A stretch of DNA of 5,711 nt from Candidatus Methanocomedens sp. (GTDB lineage: Archaea > Halobacteriota > Methanosarcinia > Methanosarcinales > Methanocomedenaceae), in the NCBI GenBank assembly GCA_009649835.1, contig PYCK01000146.1, positions 1 to 5,711 on the forward strand. The letters are read 5' to 3'. Under the pieces are notes generated by a model. It saw nothing but the letters and a program-made list of their open reading frames with translations, did not search any database and was not told the origin of the DNA. Below are positions 1 to 5,711 of this stretch, in pieces. The translations under genes were made by a program, and so were the position numbers. Positions within the stretch are counted from its first letter, which is position 1. Every line of letters starts with the position of its first letter.

Positions 1-1133
1 GCCGCAGGCTTATGCCTTGCAATAAACAACCCTACCTTAGCAGCCTGCACCAGCGGTGTTCCCTTAAGCGATGACAGGTCCCGCCCGGCAAACACCGAAA
101 CCACAGTATCGATCTCCTCATTCGTCATCTTGCGAACAAGTTCCAGGCCCATGCGCCCCATCCAGTACTCGCTGGCAAACTCCCCCCTCCAGCGTTTGAC
201 ATATTCCCGCAATCTCCCAGCCGTTACATCACCTTCAGCAACCGCAGCCGCAGCCACCTCACCGCATATCTGCCCGGCCCGCATACCGTAGCCTATACCG
301 CTCTGGCCAGCCGCGCCGCCAGCTACCATAAACCCGTTGGCGACTAACTGGCGCGGGACCGTGGCTATAGGGTCACCCCCTGTATGCGTGGCAATTATCT
401 CGATATCATCGATATCATACCCCTTCATCCTGGCGAACATCTCAAGCCACCTGTCAAAAAAGGCAGAAACATCCCTGCCGTGACGCCTGACATATACTCC
501 CAGTGTGGCCAGGTCACGCCCGGCCGGTGAATATGTGGACTTCCAGCCAGGTGAGTGGTCCCCTATATAATATTCGAACATATCAGGCTCACCGATACCG
601 GGTGCCCTGACCTCCGCCTCCACGGCCCAGGCAATATCTCCCGGATACCGTGTGGTCTTAAGCCCCATCCGGGCCGCAGTCTTTGACTCTATACCGTCAG
701 CCGCTATTACCAGTTTTGGGATAAGGATACCATCAGATGTACTTACCTTGAATTGGGACCCGGCCCGCATCACCGAAAGGGCTTCCGTGCCTGTTTGCAC
801 ATCCACCCCTGCTTTTAATAGTTCATCCCTGTAATGCCTTTCAAACCGCTGCCGATCTATGTAATATCCAGGGGTCTCTATCTCGATACTAATGCCTCCG
901 GGCGAGATTATCTTCATACCCCGCAGCCGGTTCAGTACATACTCATCCAGGATCGGCTCGAAGCTACGGTCCATCATGAACTTGAAAAAGGTATTTGCGG
1001 GATGGGGCGGGTGTCCCATATCCTCCTTACGGTCCAGTAGTGTCACACTTGCCCCCTGCAAAGCCGCACTCCTGGCAGCCATCACCCCTGCAGGACTGGC
1101 ACCGATCACCACAATACCGGCATTCTCATTCAA
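1..1133 (-). CDS. Geranylgeranyl reductase family FAD-dependent oxidoreductase (3' end cut by window)
   Basis: I read this frame by hand: 377 codons stay open from a TTG at 1133 to the left edge, with no stop, so the C-terminus lies outside. Visible landmarks are an N-terminal FAD-binding Rossmann motif GASPAG (residues 11-16, in a VVIGASPAG context), a strand ending in LLDRKED (about 32-38), the family motif AADGIES (144-150) and a late FAD motif region AGGAAGQSGIGYG (271-283). The order and spacing match the geranylgeranyl reductase family, flavoproteins that saturate prenyl double bonds at the membrane; the usual length is about 390-460 residues, so only a short tail is missing. An in-frame TAG two codons before the TTG excludes a longer start, and no in-frame ATG precedes the Rossmann motif. 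Oddities: the GxGxxG motif has Ser at its second Gly, the usual Asp of the GDAA motif is Gly (273), and the GxPxxC cysteine position is Pro (45). The family call is firm; the substrate is not. Confidence 0.85.
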   Translation of the reverse strand, partial: MNENAGIVVIGASPAGVMAARSAALQGASVTLLDRKEDMGHPPHPANTFFKFMMDRSFEPILDEYVLNRLRGMKIISPGGISIEIETPGYYIDRQRFERHYRDELLKAGVDVQTGTEALSVMRAGSQFKVSTSDGILIPKLVIAADGIESKTAARMGLKTTRYPGDIAWAVEAEVRAPGIGEPDMFEYYIGDHSPGWKSTYSPAGRDLATLGVYVRRHGRDVSAFFDRWLEMFARMKGYDIDDIEIIATHTGGDPIATVPRQLVANGFMVAGGAAGQSGIGYGMRAGQICGEVAAAAVAEGDVTAGRLREYVKRWRGEFASEYWMGRMGLELVRKMTNEEIDTVVSVFAGRDLSSLKGTPLVQAAKVGLFIARHKPA

Positions 1134-1140
1134 TTGCTAA

Positions 1141-1147
1141 CCACTCC
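1141..1147 (-). promoter_or_regulatory. Ribosome binding site supporting the TTG start of the reductase gene
   Basis: On the minus strand GGAGTGG lies 7 bases before the TTG codon at 1133-1131. It starts with the GGAG core of the Shine-Dalgarno sequence complementary to the archaeal 16S 3' end. It falls in the 18-base gap after the stop codon of the upstream prenyltransferase gene, consistent with translation of the second gene of a shared mRNA. It is the main support for a TTG start. Confidence 0.5.
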
Positions 1148-1151
1148 GGTA

Positions 1152-2129
1152 TTACCAGATAAAAGGATATCCGGCAGACTCAATAAATATCAGGAGCAGC
1201 ACATCGATTATCAGGGAGCCGAACATCACACCCCTGTACCTGGAACCTTGCAGGAATAACTTACCCCCCCTTTCAGGGAGAGGATTTTTAATAAAGTCAA
1301 TCGACTGCCACAGTATCCAGCCGCCGCCAAGTAGTGCACCTGCAAAATACAACGGACCCAGGTGGGCGGTATACCCTATAACCAGGGATGCCGCAACACC
1401 TACTAACCAGCACATGAATATGAACTTCGAAGTTGCAGGTACCCCGAACGTCACAGGCACGGTTGGTGCGCCTTTGGCACGATCCCCTTCCACATCCCGT
1501 GCCACGCCGCTAAGGGTAAAGCCCCAGTCGGTAACGCATATCATTAGTCCTAAGAATACCGCAGAGAGTGGCAGCAACACACCATCGTCAGGCGCATACG
1601 AGTGTACTAAGCCGAGATTGAGCACCCCTGCAGGATCGAATGCAAGCCAGACACCTATCGGGACCAGCCCGTATGAGATACCAACAGGAACAAAACTCAG
1701 GAAAGTGGACCGTTTTGCCACACTTGAATAAAGGGTAATAACGCCCGCAGCTATAATAAAAACAACCAGTGATTCAGGATTTAAAAAGGCAGCAACGGTA
1801 CTGGCGATCACCATCAGTACAAGGGCATAGGTCAGTGCATTTTTGCGGCTGATCCGTGAGGATGGCAGCGGCCGGTTCGGGAGATTGATCTTGTCGATAT
1901 CCACATCGCAGTAATCATTGAACACATAGGAACTGGTAATTGCAAAATATGCACCTACAACTGCCAGGATGAACGGGAATAAGGGTGGCATACCTCCGCT
2001 GATGAGATATGCTGCAAGCAGGGCACTGGCAGCGGGAAGTGCCAGGTCCATATCAGCTATCTCGGGTCGCAGCATATCGATATACGCACGTACCATATTG
2101 CGGTTTTCATTATTAGTTGACGTTGGCAT
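1152..2129 (-). CDS. UbiA-family prenyltransferase (possible digeranylgeranylglyceryl phosphate synthase or related enzyme)
   Basis: This integral membrane enzyme would transfer a polyprenyl group from its diphosphate to an acceptor. Counting from the ATG at 2129 (325 residues), the first Mg-diphosphate motif is NDYCDVDID (71-79, key residues N71, D72, D75, D79), followed by KINLPNRPLPSSRIS. The second motif is ARDVEGDRAKG (about 210-220, D212 and D216). Hydrophobic helices fill the rest. The motif wording resembles both archaeal digeranylgeranylglyceryl phosphate synthases and the chlorophyll synthase (BchG/ChlG) branch. At 325 residues it is longer than the roughly 280 usual for the lipid enzyme, with an extended N-terminus and an extra loop near 165-187. 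The ATG is preferred because GTGAT, matching the anti-Shine-Dalgarno, lies 4 bases before it; a GTG at 2138 is an alternative adding 3 residues. The reductase gene follows after 18 bases, so the two probably act in sequence on one prenylated product. The family is certain; the acceptor is not. Confidence 0.9.
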   Translation of the reverse strand: MPTSTNNENRNMVRAYIDMLRPEIADMDLALPAASALLAAYLISGGMPPLFPFILAVVGAYFAITSSYVFNDYCDVDIDKINLPNRPLPSSRISRKNALTYALVLMVIASTVAAFLNPESLVVFIIAAGVITLYSSVAKRSTFLSFVPVGISYGLVPIGVWLAFDPAGVLNLGLVHSYAPDDGVLLPLSAVFLGLMICVTDWGFTLSGVARDVEGDRAKGAPTVPVTFGVPATSKFIFMCWLVGVAASLVIGYTAHLGPLYFAGALLGGGWILWQSIDFIKNPLPERGGKLFLQGSRYRGVMFGSLIIDVLLLIFIESAGYPFIW

Positions 2130-2151
2130 GAGTATCACGTTATTTAAGAAA

Positions 2152-2167
2152 TACAGGATGCCCTGTA
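2152..2167 (-). promoter_or_regulatory. Small perfect hairpin in the leader region of the prenyltransferase gene
   Basis: TACAGG and CCTGTA form 6-bp perfect arms around a 4-base loop (GCAT on the minus strand). It ends 13 bases before the GTG codon and 22 before the preferred ATG. It could be a 5'-UTR hairpin, an operator, or part of the 3' end of the surface-protein transcript. No strong T-tract follows it. The symmetry is visible; the role is inferred, and an arm this short can arise by chance. Confidence 0.3.
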
Positions 2168-2189
2168 GATTTGTGTTATACTATATCAC

Positions 2190-2202
2190 CATTTATATTA
2201 AA
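2190..2202 (-). promoter_or_regulatory. Possible TATA-box promoter of the prenyltransferase-reductase unit
   Basis: The minus strand reads TTAATATAAATGG here, an AT-rich element like archaeal TATA boxes. A start site about 25 bases downstream would give a leader of roughly 30-45 bases before the UbiA start. A second AT-rich candidate, ATATAGTATAAC, lies just downstream at about 2177-2188. Which is used cannot be decided by eye. The 73-82-bp spacing from the preceding gene argues for an own promoter. Confidence 0.35.
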
Positions 2203-2211
2203 TGATGAATT

Positions 2212-2763
2212 TCAGGTTCTATGCAACAATATACTATAAATGCATATTATTATTGCTATTGTAATTGCATGGAATCCTGGAATTTTTCCACCAGCATTCG
2301 TATGAGCGGGTGTACCAGATGTATCATTGGAATTATCAGGTAGTTGGGTAGGTATGGGTGTTGGGTCTGCAAGTCCGGGCTGGTAGTACTGGTAAACAGG
2401 GGAAAATGTAACAATATCGGTATCCTCTCCCGAGTATATCCCGGATACTTCCAGGCTGAATATGACAGTTTCGTTAGACCCGTTTGTGCTGGTATTGTAA
2501 TAAAAAACTTCATTATTGGATAAAATGCCTGATTTGACCACAGCATTATTGAGTTTCAATTGCACCCAGGCCTTCTCACCATTTCTATCAACATTTTTAA
2601 GTGCAAAAGCATAATCCTGGTAAAATGTCCAGGTCTGGCCTGTAGACAGATAGAAGCCAGTGCCGTTGAACAGCGTTTCCTCCTGTGCTTGTATACCTGG
2701 AACAAAAGCCAGTATAAGTAAAATGATAACGATGATATGCCTGCCCGTTCTCCCGATTTTCAT
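2212..2763 (-). CDS. Secreted S-layer-type surface protein with a single duplication domain and PGF-CTERM anchor
   Basis: The product has 183 residues. Residues 1-26 form a signal peptide: basic MKIGRTGRH, a hydrophobic run of I/V/L, then GIQA before QEE. Residues about 36-128 resemble the S-layer duplication domain of Methanosarcina surface proteins (DUF1608/PF07752 type): alternating strands around DRNGEKAWVQLKLNNAVV, and an end with SGIYSGEDTDIVTFSPVYQY like the family's IFRGTDSDLV...YQYSD pattern. A Pro/Thr/Asn-rich linker follows (about 132-160). The tail is PGF (162-164), a hydrophobic segment (165-180) and basic HRT, the layout of PGF-CTERM proteins, which archaeosortase A processes and which become lipid-anchored. 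Five N-glycosylation sequons are present (N33, N90, N94, N97, N146). The ATG at 2763 is chosen because AGGTG lies 5 bases upstream and the signal peptide begins there; an in-frame ATG at 2853 would only translate the upstream repeats. S-layer proteins usually carry two such domains in a much larger chain, so this is an accessory surface protein, not the main lattice subunit. Confidence 0.8.
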   Translation of the reverse strand: MKIGRTGRHIIVIILLILAFVPGIQAQEETLFNGTGFYLSTGQTWTFYQDYAFALKNVDRNGEKAWVQLKLNNAVVKSGILSNNEVFYYNTSTNGSNETVIFSLEVSGIYSGEDTDIVTFSPVYQYYQPGLADPTPIPTQLPDNSNDTSGTPAHTNAGGKIPGFHAITIAIIICIYSILLHRT

Positions 2764-2768
2764 GGTCA

Positions 2769-2773
2769 CACCT
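2769..2773 (-). promoter_or_regulatory. Ribosome binding site fixing the start of the surface protein
   Basis: AGGTG on the minus strand ends 5 bases before the ATG at 2763-2761. It matches the core of the archaeal Shine-Dalgarno sequence GGAGGTGAT. It decides between this start, which begins directly with a signal peptide, and the ATG 90 bases upstream, which has no comparable site. Confidence 0.6.
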
Positions 2774-2802
2774 GAAATGTTGTCCAAATGCAAATATTTT
2801 TT

Positions 2803-2844
2803 GTATGAATGGTATTGTATAAATGGTATTTTATGAACAGTATT
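2803..2844. repeat. Three tandem 14-bp repeats upstream of the surface-protein gene
   Basis: On the plus strand the units are GTATGAATGGTATT (2803-2816), GTATAAATGGTATT (2817-2830) and TTATGAACAGTATT (2831-2844), directly abutting. Units 1 and 2 differ at one base; unit 3 differs from unit 1 at three. They lie 40-81 bases upstream of the start codon. On the transcribed orientation unit 2 contains TTTATAC (2823-2817), a plausible TATA element that would give a leader of about 30 bases including the ribosome binding site. The array therefore overlaps the expected promoter, and may be a set of regulator sites or a chance slippage product. Confidence 0.75.
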
Positions 2845-2861
2845 GCATATCAAGACGTTTA

Positions 2862-2879
2862 CTTGTGGTCACCCACAAG
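2862..2879. promoter_or_regulatory. Perfect 18-bp interrupted palindrome between the ATPase and surface-protein genes
   Basis: CTTGTGG and CCACAAG are perfect 7-bp inverted arms around a 4-base centre TCAC (plus strand). It begins about 26 bases past the ATPase stop codon and lies 17 bases beyond the tandem repeats. It could be an operator for a dimeric regulator of the surface-protein gene, or a 3'-end hairpin of the ATPase mRNA. No T-rich run follows on the minus strand, which speaks against a classical terminator. Confidence 0.5.
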
Positions 2880-2905
2880 ATCAACCGCAACTTATAGAAT
2901 GTACG

Positions 2906-5629
2906 CTACTCCCCTCTCCCGAACCGTTTTGTCAGCCACTTCTCGATCTCGATCACAAAAAATCCCGGCAGCGCAACCAGTATCATGAGCCCCCACCAGT
3001 CGAGCGGCAGGGGTGCCGTTCCGAGAATGGCATTTCCGATCGGATGGTAGATGATCCCAAGTTGCATAGCAATAGTGATCGCAATCCCTGCAAGCATCCA
3101 CCTGTTTGAGAACGGACTGAACGTGAATGCAGATTCTGTGATCGAACGTGCGGTAATAACGTAGCAGAGATGCACCAGTATCACGGTGGTGAATGCAGCG
3201 GTTTGCGCCTGTCTGAGCAGATGCTTGATCTCATCAGTATCCAGGTTCAGGGTTCCATCGACCGCAGGCATCCCGTAGTAGTAGTATATCACAAACCCTG
3301 ATATCGCCATCACAAGAGAGATCAATCCAACCTTCTTGAAGAATGGGGAATCGGTTATCCGTTCATCCGGATTCCTCGGAGATTTTTTGAGCAGATCCTT
3401 TTCCATCGGTTCTTTGATGAGCGGCAGTGCGAGTGCTACTGCATCGAAGAGATTGATCCAGAGTATCTGCACAGGTTCGAGCGGAAGGCGCTCGTGGAAG
3501 AGTACTAAAAATGGGGCAAGCAGGATCGCGCCCAGAACCAGCAGCGCCTGTCCGCCATTTGTCGGGAGCGTGTATAAAATAACCTTTTTAATATTGTTGT
3601 AAACATACCTTCCCTCTTCCACCGCAGCAACGATCGTTGCAAAGTTGTCATCGGCAAGGATCATATCAGAAGCTTCCTTGCTTACCTCGGTTCCGGTGAT
3701 CCCCATAGCAATCCCAATGTCTGCTGCTTTTAGTGCAGGTGCATCATTCACGCCATCACCTGTGACCGCTACGACGTGTTTATGTTTTTGCAGTGCCTTT
3801 GTGACCCTGAACTTGTGTTCGGGTGCTACCCGTGCAAATACCGATACCTTTTCCACGACATCATACAGTTCATCATCACTCATTTGCGACAACTCATCCC
3901 CGGTGATCACCCTGTCTGCATTGATCCCGAGTTTGCAGGAGATGGCTTTCGCTGTTAATGCATAATCCCCTGTCATCATCACAACCCGTATTCCTGCACT
4001 CCTGCATTTTTTTACCCCATCTATTGCCTCTTCTCTTGGCGGATCGATCATCCCCTGGATGCCAAGAAAAACCATATCCTTAAGATCGCTTTGGTCAATT
4101 GATCTTTTATCAGTTATCTTATATGCCATGGCAAGCAGCCTGAGTGCTTCTTCTGCCATCTCATCTGCTTTTTCAAGTATTTGTTCCTTATCTATCGGTT
4201 CGATGCTTCCATCTACCATCCGGGTCTGGCACATCTCCAGGACCCGCTCAGGCGAGCCCTTCACAAATATGATCTGCTTTTCATCTTCCTCATGCAGCGT
4301 AGCCATATATTGTTTCTCGGATTCGAAGGGTATTTCGTCCAACCGCAACAATTTGTCTTTGATACCTGCTTTCATTGCACAGACCAGCAGTGCGCCTTCG
4401 GTCGGGTCTCCGATGATGGAATATCCATCTTCTTCCACAATACTAGCATTATTACAAAGGTAACTTGCTCTTAATGTTTCAATCAACTCTTCACTCATCC
4501 GGGACGGGGTAAATTCGCCTTTTGGCTCGTATCCAACCCCACTTACCATGTAGTCCCTTTCACCTGAATATATCCGCGATACTGTCATCTGGTTCTTGGT
4601 GAGCGTCCCGGTCTTATCCGAACATATGACAGTGGTGCATCCAAGGGTTTCTGCAGCAGGCAGCCTCTTGATGATTGCATTTTTTTGCGCCATTGCGGTC
4701 ACACCGAATGCCAGTGCCATCGTTACCACCGCAGGCAGTCCCTCTGGTATCGCAGCTACCGCCAGGGACACTGACGCGAGAAACGCATACACTACATCGT
4801 AACCGAACCATACTGCCAGTATAAAATTAAGACCCGTGATTAAGAGAATTGCAATGACAAGGAACCTGGTGAAGTCTGCTAATCTCCTTGTAAGCGGTGT
4901 TACAATCTTCTCTGTTTCCTGTATCAGTTTTGCGATCCTTCCAATCTCTGCCTGCTCCCCGGTCCCGACAACGATTCCGGACCCCGTTCCTTTTGTAATG
5001 AACGTGCCGCTGAATGCCATGCACTTTTGGTCTGCAATTGTTGCGTATTCCATAATCGGGTCTGTGTGCTTGGTCACAGGCACGGATTCTCCTGTGATGG
5101 CTGCTTCATCTGCGCTTAAGTTCCTTGCGTGGAACAGCCGCATATCTGCAGGAACTTTATCCCCGCCTTCCAGGATCACGACATCCCCCGGGACCAGTTC
5201 CCTTGCTGGTATGACATTCTTTTTATTGTCCCGTACCACAGTGCACTCGGGTGTTATCATCTTCCCAAGCGCTTCTACCGATGCCTCGGCTTTTCCCTCC
5301 TGGATAAAACCGATGATCGTGTTTGCAAGAACCACGGCAAGAATAACCACAGTATCTATCAACATATCCGCACCTTCCCAGATATAAAGAGCACTTGTGA
5401 CTGCGGCACTGGCTAGTAGAATGTAGATAAGCGGACTGTTGAACTGCATTAAAAATCGAATAAGAGCACTGCGTTTCTTGAATTTCAGTTCATTGTATCC
5501 ATAACGTCCAAGTCTTGCTTTTGCCTCATCCGTGGTCAGTCCTGAAGGTCCTGACTGCTGGGTTTCGAAAACCTGTTCCACAGATAGCTGATACCATGTG
5601 GTTTCATTTGATGATACGGATTTTTTCAT
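2906..5629 (-). CDS. P2-type cation-transporting ATPase, ion specificity uncertain
   Basis: This is a complete 907-residue P-type ATPase, an ATP-driven membrane cation pump. In order: an N-terminal cation-ATPase domain (about 10-60) without heavy-metal-binding modules; M1-M2 (about 65-109); the actuator domain with TGES (179-182); M3-M4 (about 253-305) with PEGLP (295-299); the phosphorylation motif DKTGTLT with the phosphorylated Asp at 338; the nucleotide-binding domain with KGSPE (457-461); DPPR (529-532); TGD (553-555); the hinge TGDGVNDAP (623-631); and six C-terminal helices (about 681-897). Length and architecture match the P2 (SERCA/PacL-like) group. The Ca-binding residues of SERCA are only partly kept: the M4 Glu is present (296), but the M5 Glu position is Gln (694, in TNGGQA), M6 reads NLFDAVALAL (N726, D729, A730) instead of NLVTDGLPA, and M8 has His 820 in place of an acidic residue. 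An automatic calcium-ATPase label would be too specific. It stands alone, with a promoter upstream and no partner subunit gene in the window. Confidence 0.95.
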   Translation of the reverse strand: MKKSVSSNETTWYQLSVEQVFETQQSGPSGLTTDEAKARLGRYGYNELKFKKRSALIRFLMQFNSPLIYILLASAAVTSALYIWEGADMLIDTVVILAVVLANTIIGFIQEGKAEASVEALGKMITPECTVVRDNKKNVIPARELVPGDVVILEGGDKVPADMRLFHARNLSADEAAITGESVPVTKHTDPIMEYATIADQKCMAFSGTFITKGTGSGIVVGTGEQAEIGRIAKLIQETEKIVTPLTRRLADFTRFLVIAILLITGLNFILAVWFGYDVVYAFLASVSLAVAAIPEGLPAVVTMALAFGVTAMAQKNAIIKRLPAAETLGCTTVICSDKTGTLTKNQMTVSRIYSGERDYMVSGVGYEPKGEFTPSRMSEELIETLRASYLCNNASIVEEDGYSIIGDPTEGALLVCAMKAGIKDKLLRLDEIPFESEKQYMATLHEEDEKQIIFVKGSPERVLEMCQTRMVDGSIEPIDKEQILEKADEMAEEALRLLAMAYKITDKRSIDQSDLKDMVFLGIQGMIDPPREEAIDGVKKCRSAGIRVVMMTGDYALTAKAISCKLGINADRVITGDELSQMSDDELYDVVEKVSVFARVAPEHKFRVTKALQKHKHVVAVTGDGVNDAPALKAADIGIAMGITGTEVSKEASDMILADDNFATIVAAVEEGRYVYNNIKKVILYTLPTNGGQALLVLGAILLAPFLVLFHERLPLEPVQILWINLFDAVALALPLIKEPMEKDLLKKSPRNPDERITDSPFFKKVGLISLVMAISGFVIYYYYGMPAVDGTLNLDTDEIKHLLRQAQTAAFTTVILVHLCYVITARSITESAFTFSPFSNRWMLAGIAITIAMQLGIIYHPIGNAILGTAPLPLDWWGLMILVALPGFFVIEIEKWLTKRFGRGE

Positions 5630-5660
5630 TGCTCTCAGATTTTATATGACGCTATGTCAC

Positions 5661-5672
5661 TAAATATATATG
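5661..5672 (-). promoter_or_regulatory. TATA-box promoter of the P-type ATPase gene
   Basis: The minus strand reads CATATATATTTA, a good archaeal TATA-box match, centred about 37 bases upstream of the ATPase start codon. With the usual 22-27-base spacing, transcription would start near 5641, giving a very short leader of about 12 bases. Only a weak GAGAG stretch precedes the ATG, so translation may rely little on a Shine-Dalgarno interaction. The rest of the right-edge stretch 5630-5711 shows no gene. Confidence 0.55.
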
Positions 5673-5711
5673 CCAGTAAAATAATTTCATTCACCAAAAC
5701 ATAGCTATCCC

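Noticed and set aside
402..418. A short direct repeat around GATATCATC in the reductase gene.
   Set aside because: It encodes a locally repetitive acidic stretch (YDIDDIEI) in frame and is most simply coding sequence.
2256..2546. A 96-codon minus-strand frame inside the surface-protein gene.
   Set aside because: It overlaps the surface protein in another frame and shows no domain; the competing frame has signal peptide, domain and sorting tail.
2803..2844. The tandem repeats as a CRISPR array.
   Set aside because: The units abut with no spacers and are only 14 bp, and no cas gene is in the window.
2764..2853. An upstream ATG at 2853 extending the surface protein by 30 residues.
   Set aside because: The extension translates the tandem repeats, buries the signal peptide inside the chain, and lacks a ribosome binding site; the ATG at 2763 has AGGTG 5 bases upstream.
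2862..2879. A bacterial-type intrinsic terminator after the ATPase gene.
   Set aside because: The stem has no downstream T-tract on the transcribed strand, and archaeal termination depends mainly on T-rich runs rather than hairpins.
4836..5387. A 183-codon open frame on the plus strand, and similar plus-strand frames at 4059-4463, 3645-3965, 1414-1731 and 892-1140.
   Set aside because: All lie antisense to well-supported genes, have low-complexity Ser/Thr/Ile-rich products without recognisable domains, and have no promoter or ribosome binding site that I could see.
2906..5629. Naming the ATPase a calcium pump.
   Set aside because: General P2 architecture fits, but several membrane residues that bind calcium in SERCA are not conserved, so the ion should be left open.

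Overview
The window looks like part of a chromosome of a methanogenic or related archaeon, most likely in the Methanosarcinales / ANME-2 neighbourhood. Three things point there. One encoded surface protein has a Methanosarcina-type S-layer duplication domain and an archaeal PGF-CTERM sorting tail. A UbiA prenyltransferase sits beside a geranylgeranyl-reductase-family flavoprotein. The intergenic regions are AT-rich and carry TATA-box-like elements rather than bacterial -35/-10 promoters. The assignment rests on recognising protein families by eye and was not tested by a search.

Four genes are present, all on the minus strand, so transcription runs from the right edge to the left. From right to left: (1) a complete P2-type cation ATPase of 907 residues (5629-2906) with its own TATA-like promoter; (2) a 142-bp AT-rich intergenic region with a perfect 7-bp-arm palindrome and three tandem 14-bp repeats; (3) a small secreted surface protein of 183 residues with a single S-layer duplication domain and a PGF-CTERM tail; (4) a 73-82-bp spacer with a TATA-like element and a small hairpin; (5) a UbiA-family prenyltransferase; (6) 18 bp further on, a geranylgeranyl-reductase-like FAD protein that starts with TTG and runs off the left edge of the window. 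Genes 5 and 6 almost certainly form a transcription unit. The ATPase and the surface protein each look independently transcribed.

Functionally, the UbiA/reductase pair would attach a polyprenyl chain to an acceptor and then saturate its double bonds. In archaea this usually means ether membrane lipids, but a respiratory prenyl carrier is possible, because both proteins depart from the canonical lipid enzymes. The surface protein is predicted to be exported, processed by an archaeosortase and lipid-anchored beside the S-layer. The ATPase pumps a cation, but the membrane residues that bind calcium in SERCA are not conserved, so the ion is open.

No RNA gene, CRISPR array, insertion sequence or defence-like cassette was found. 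The least ordinary signals are the tandem repeats and palindrome upstream of the surface-protein gene, the altered ion-site residues of the ATPase, and the degraded signature motifs of the reductase.
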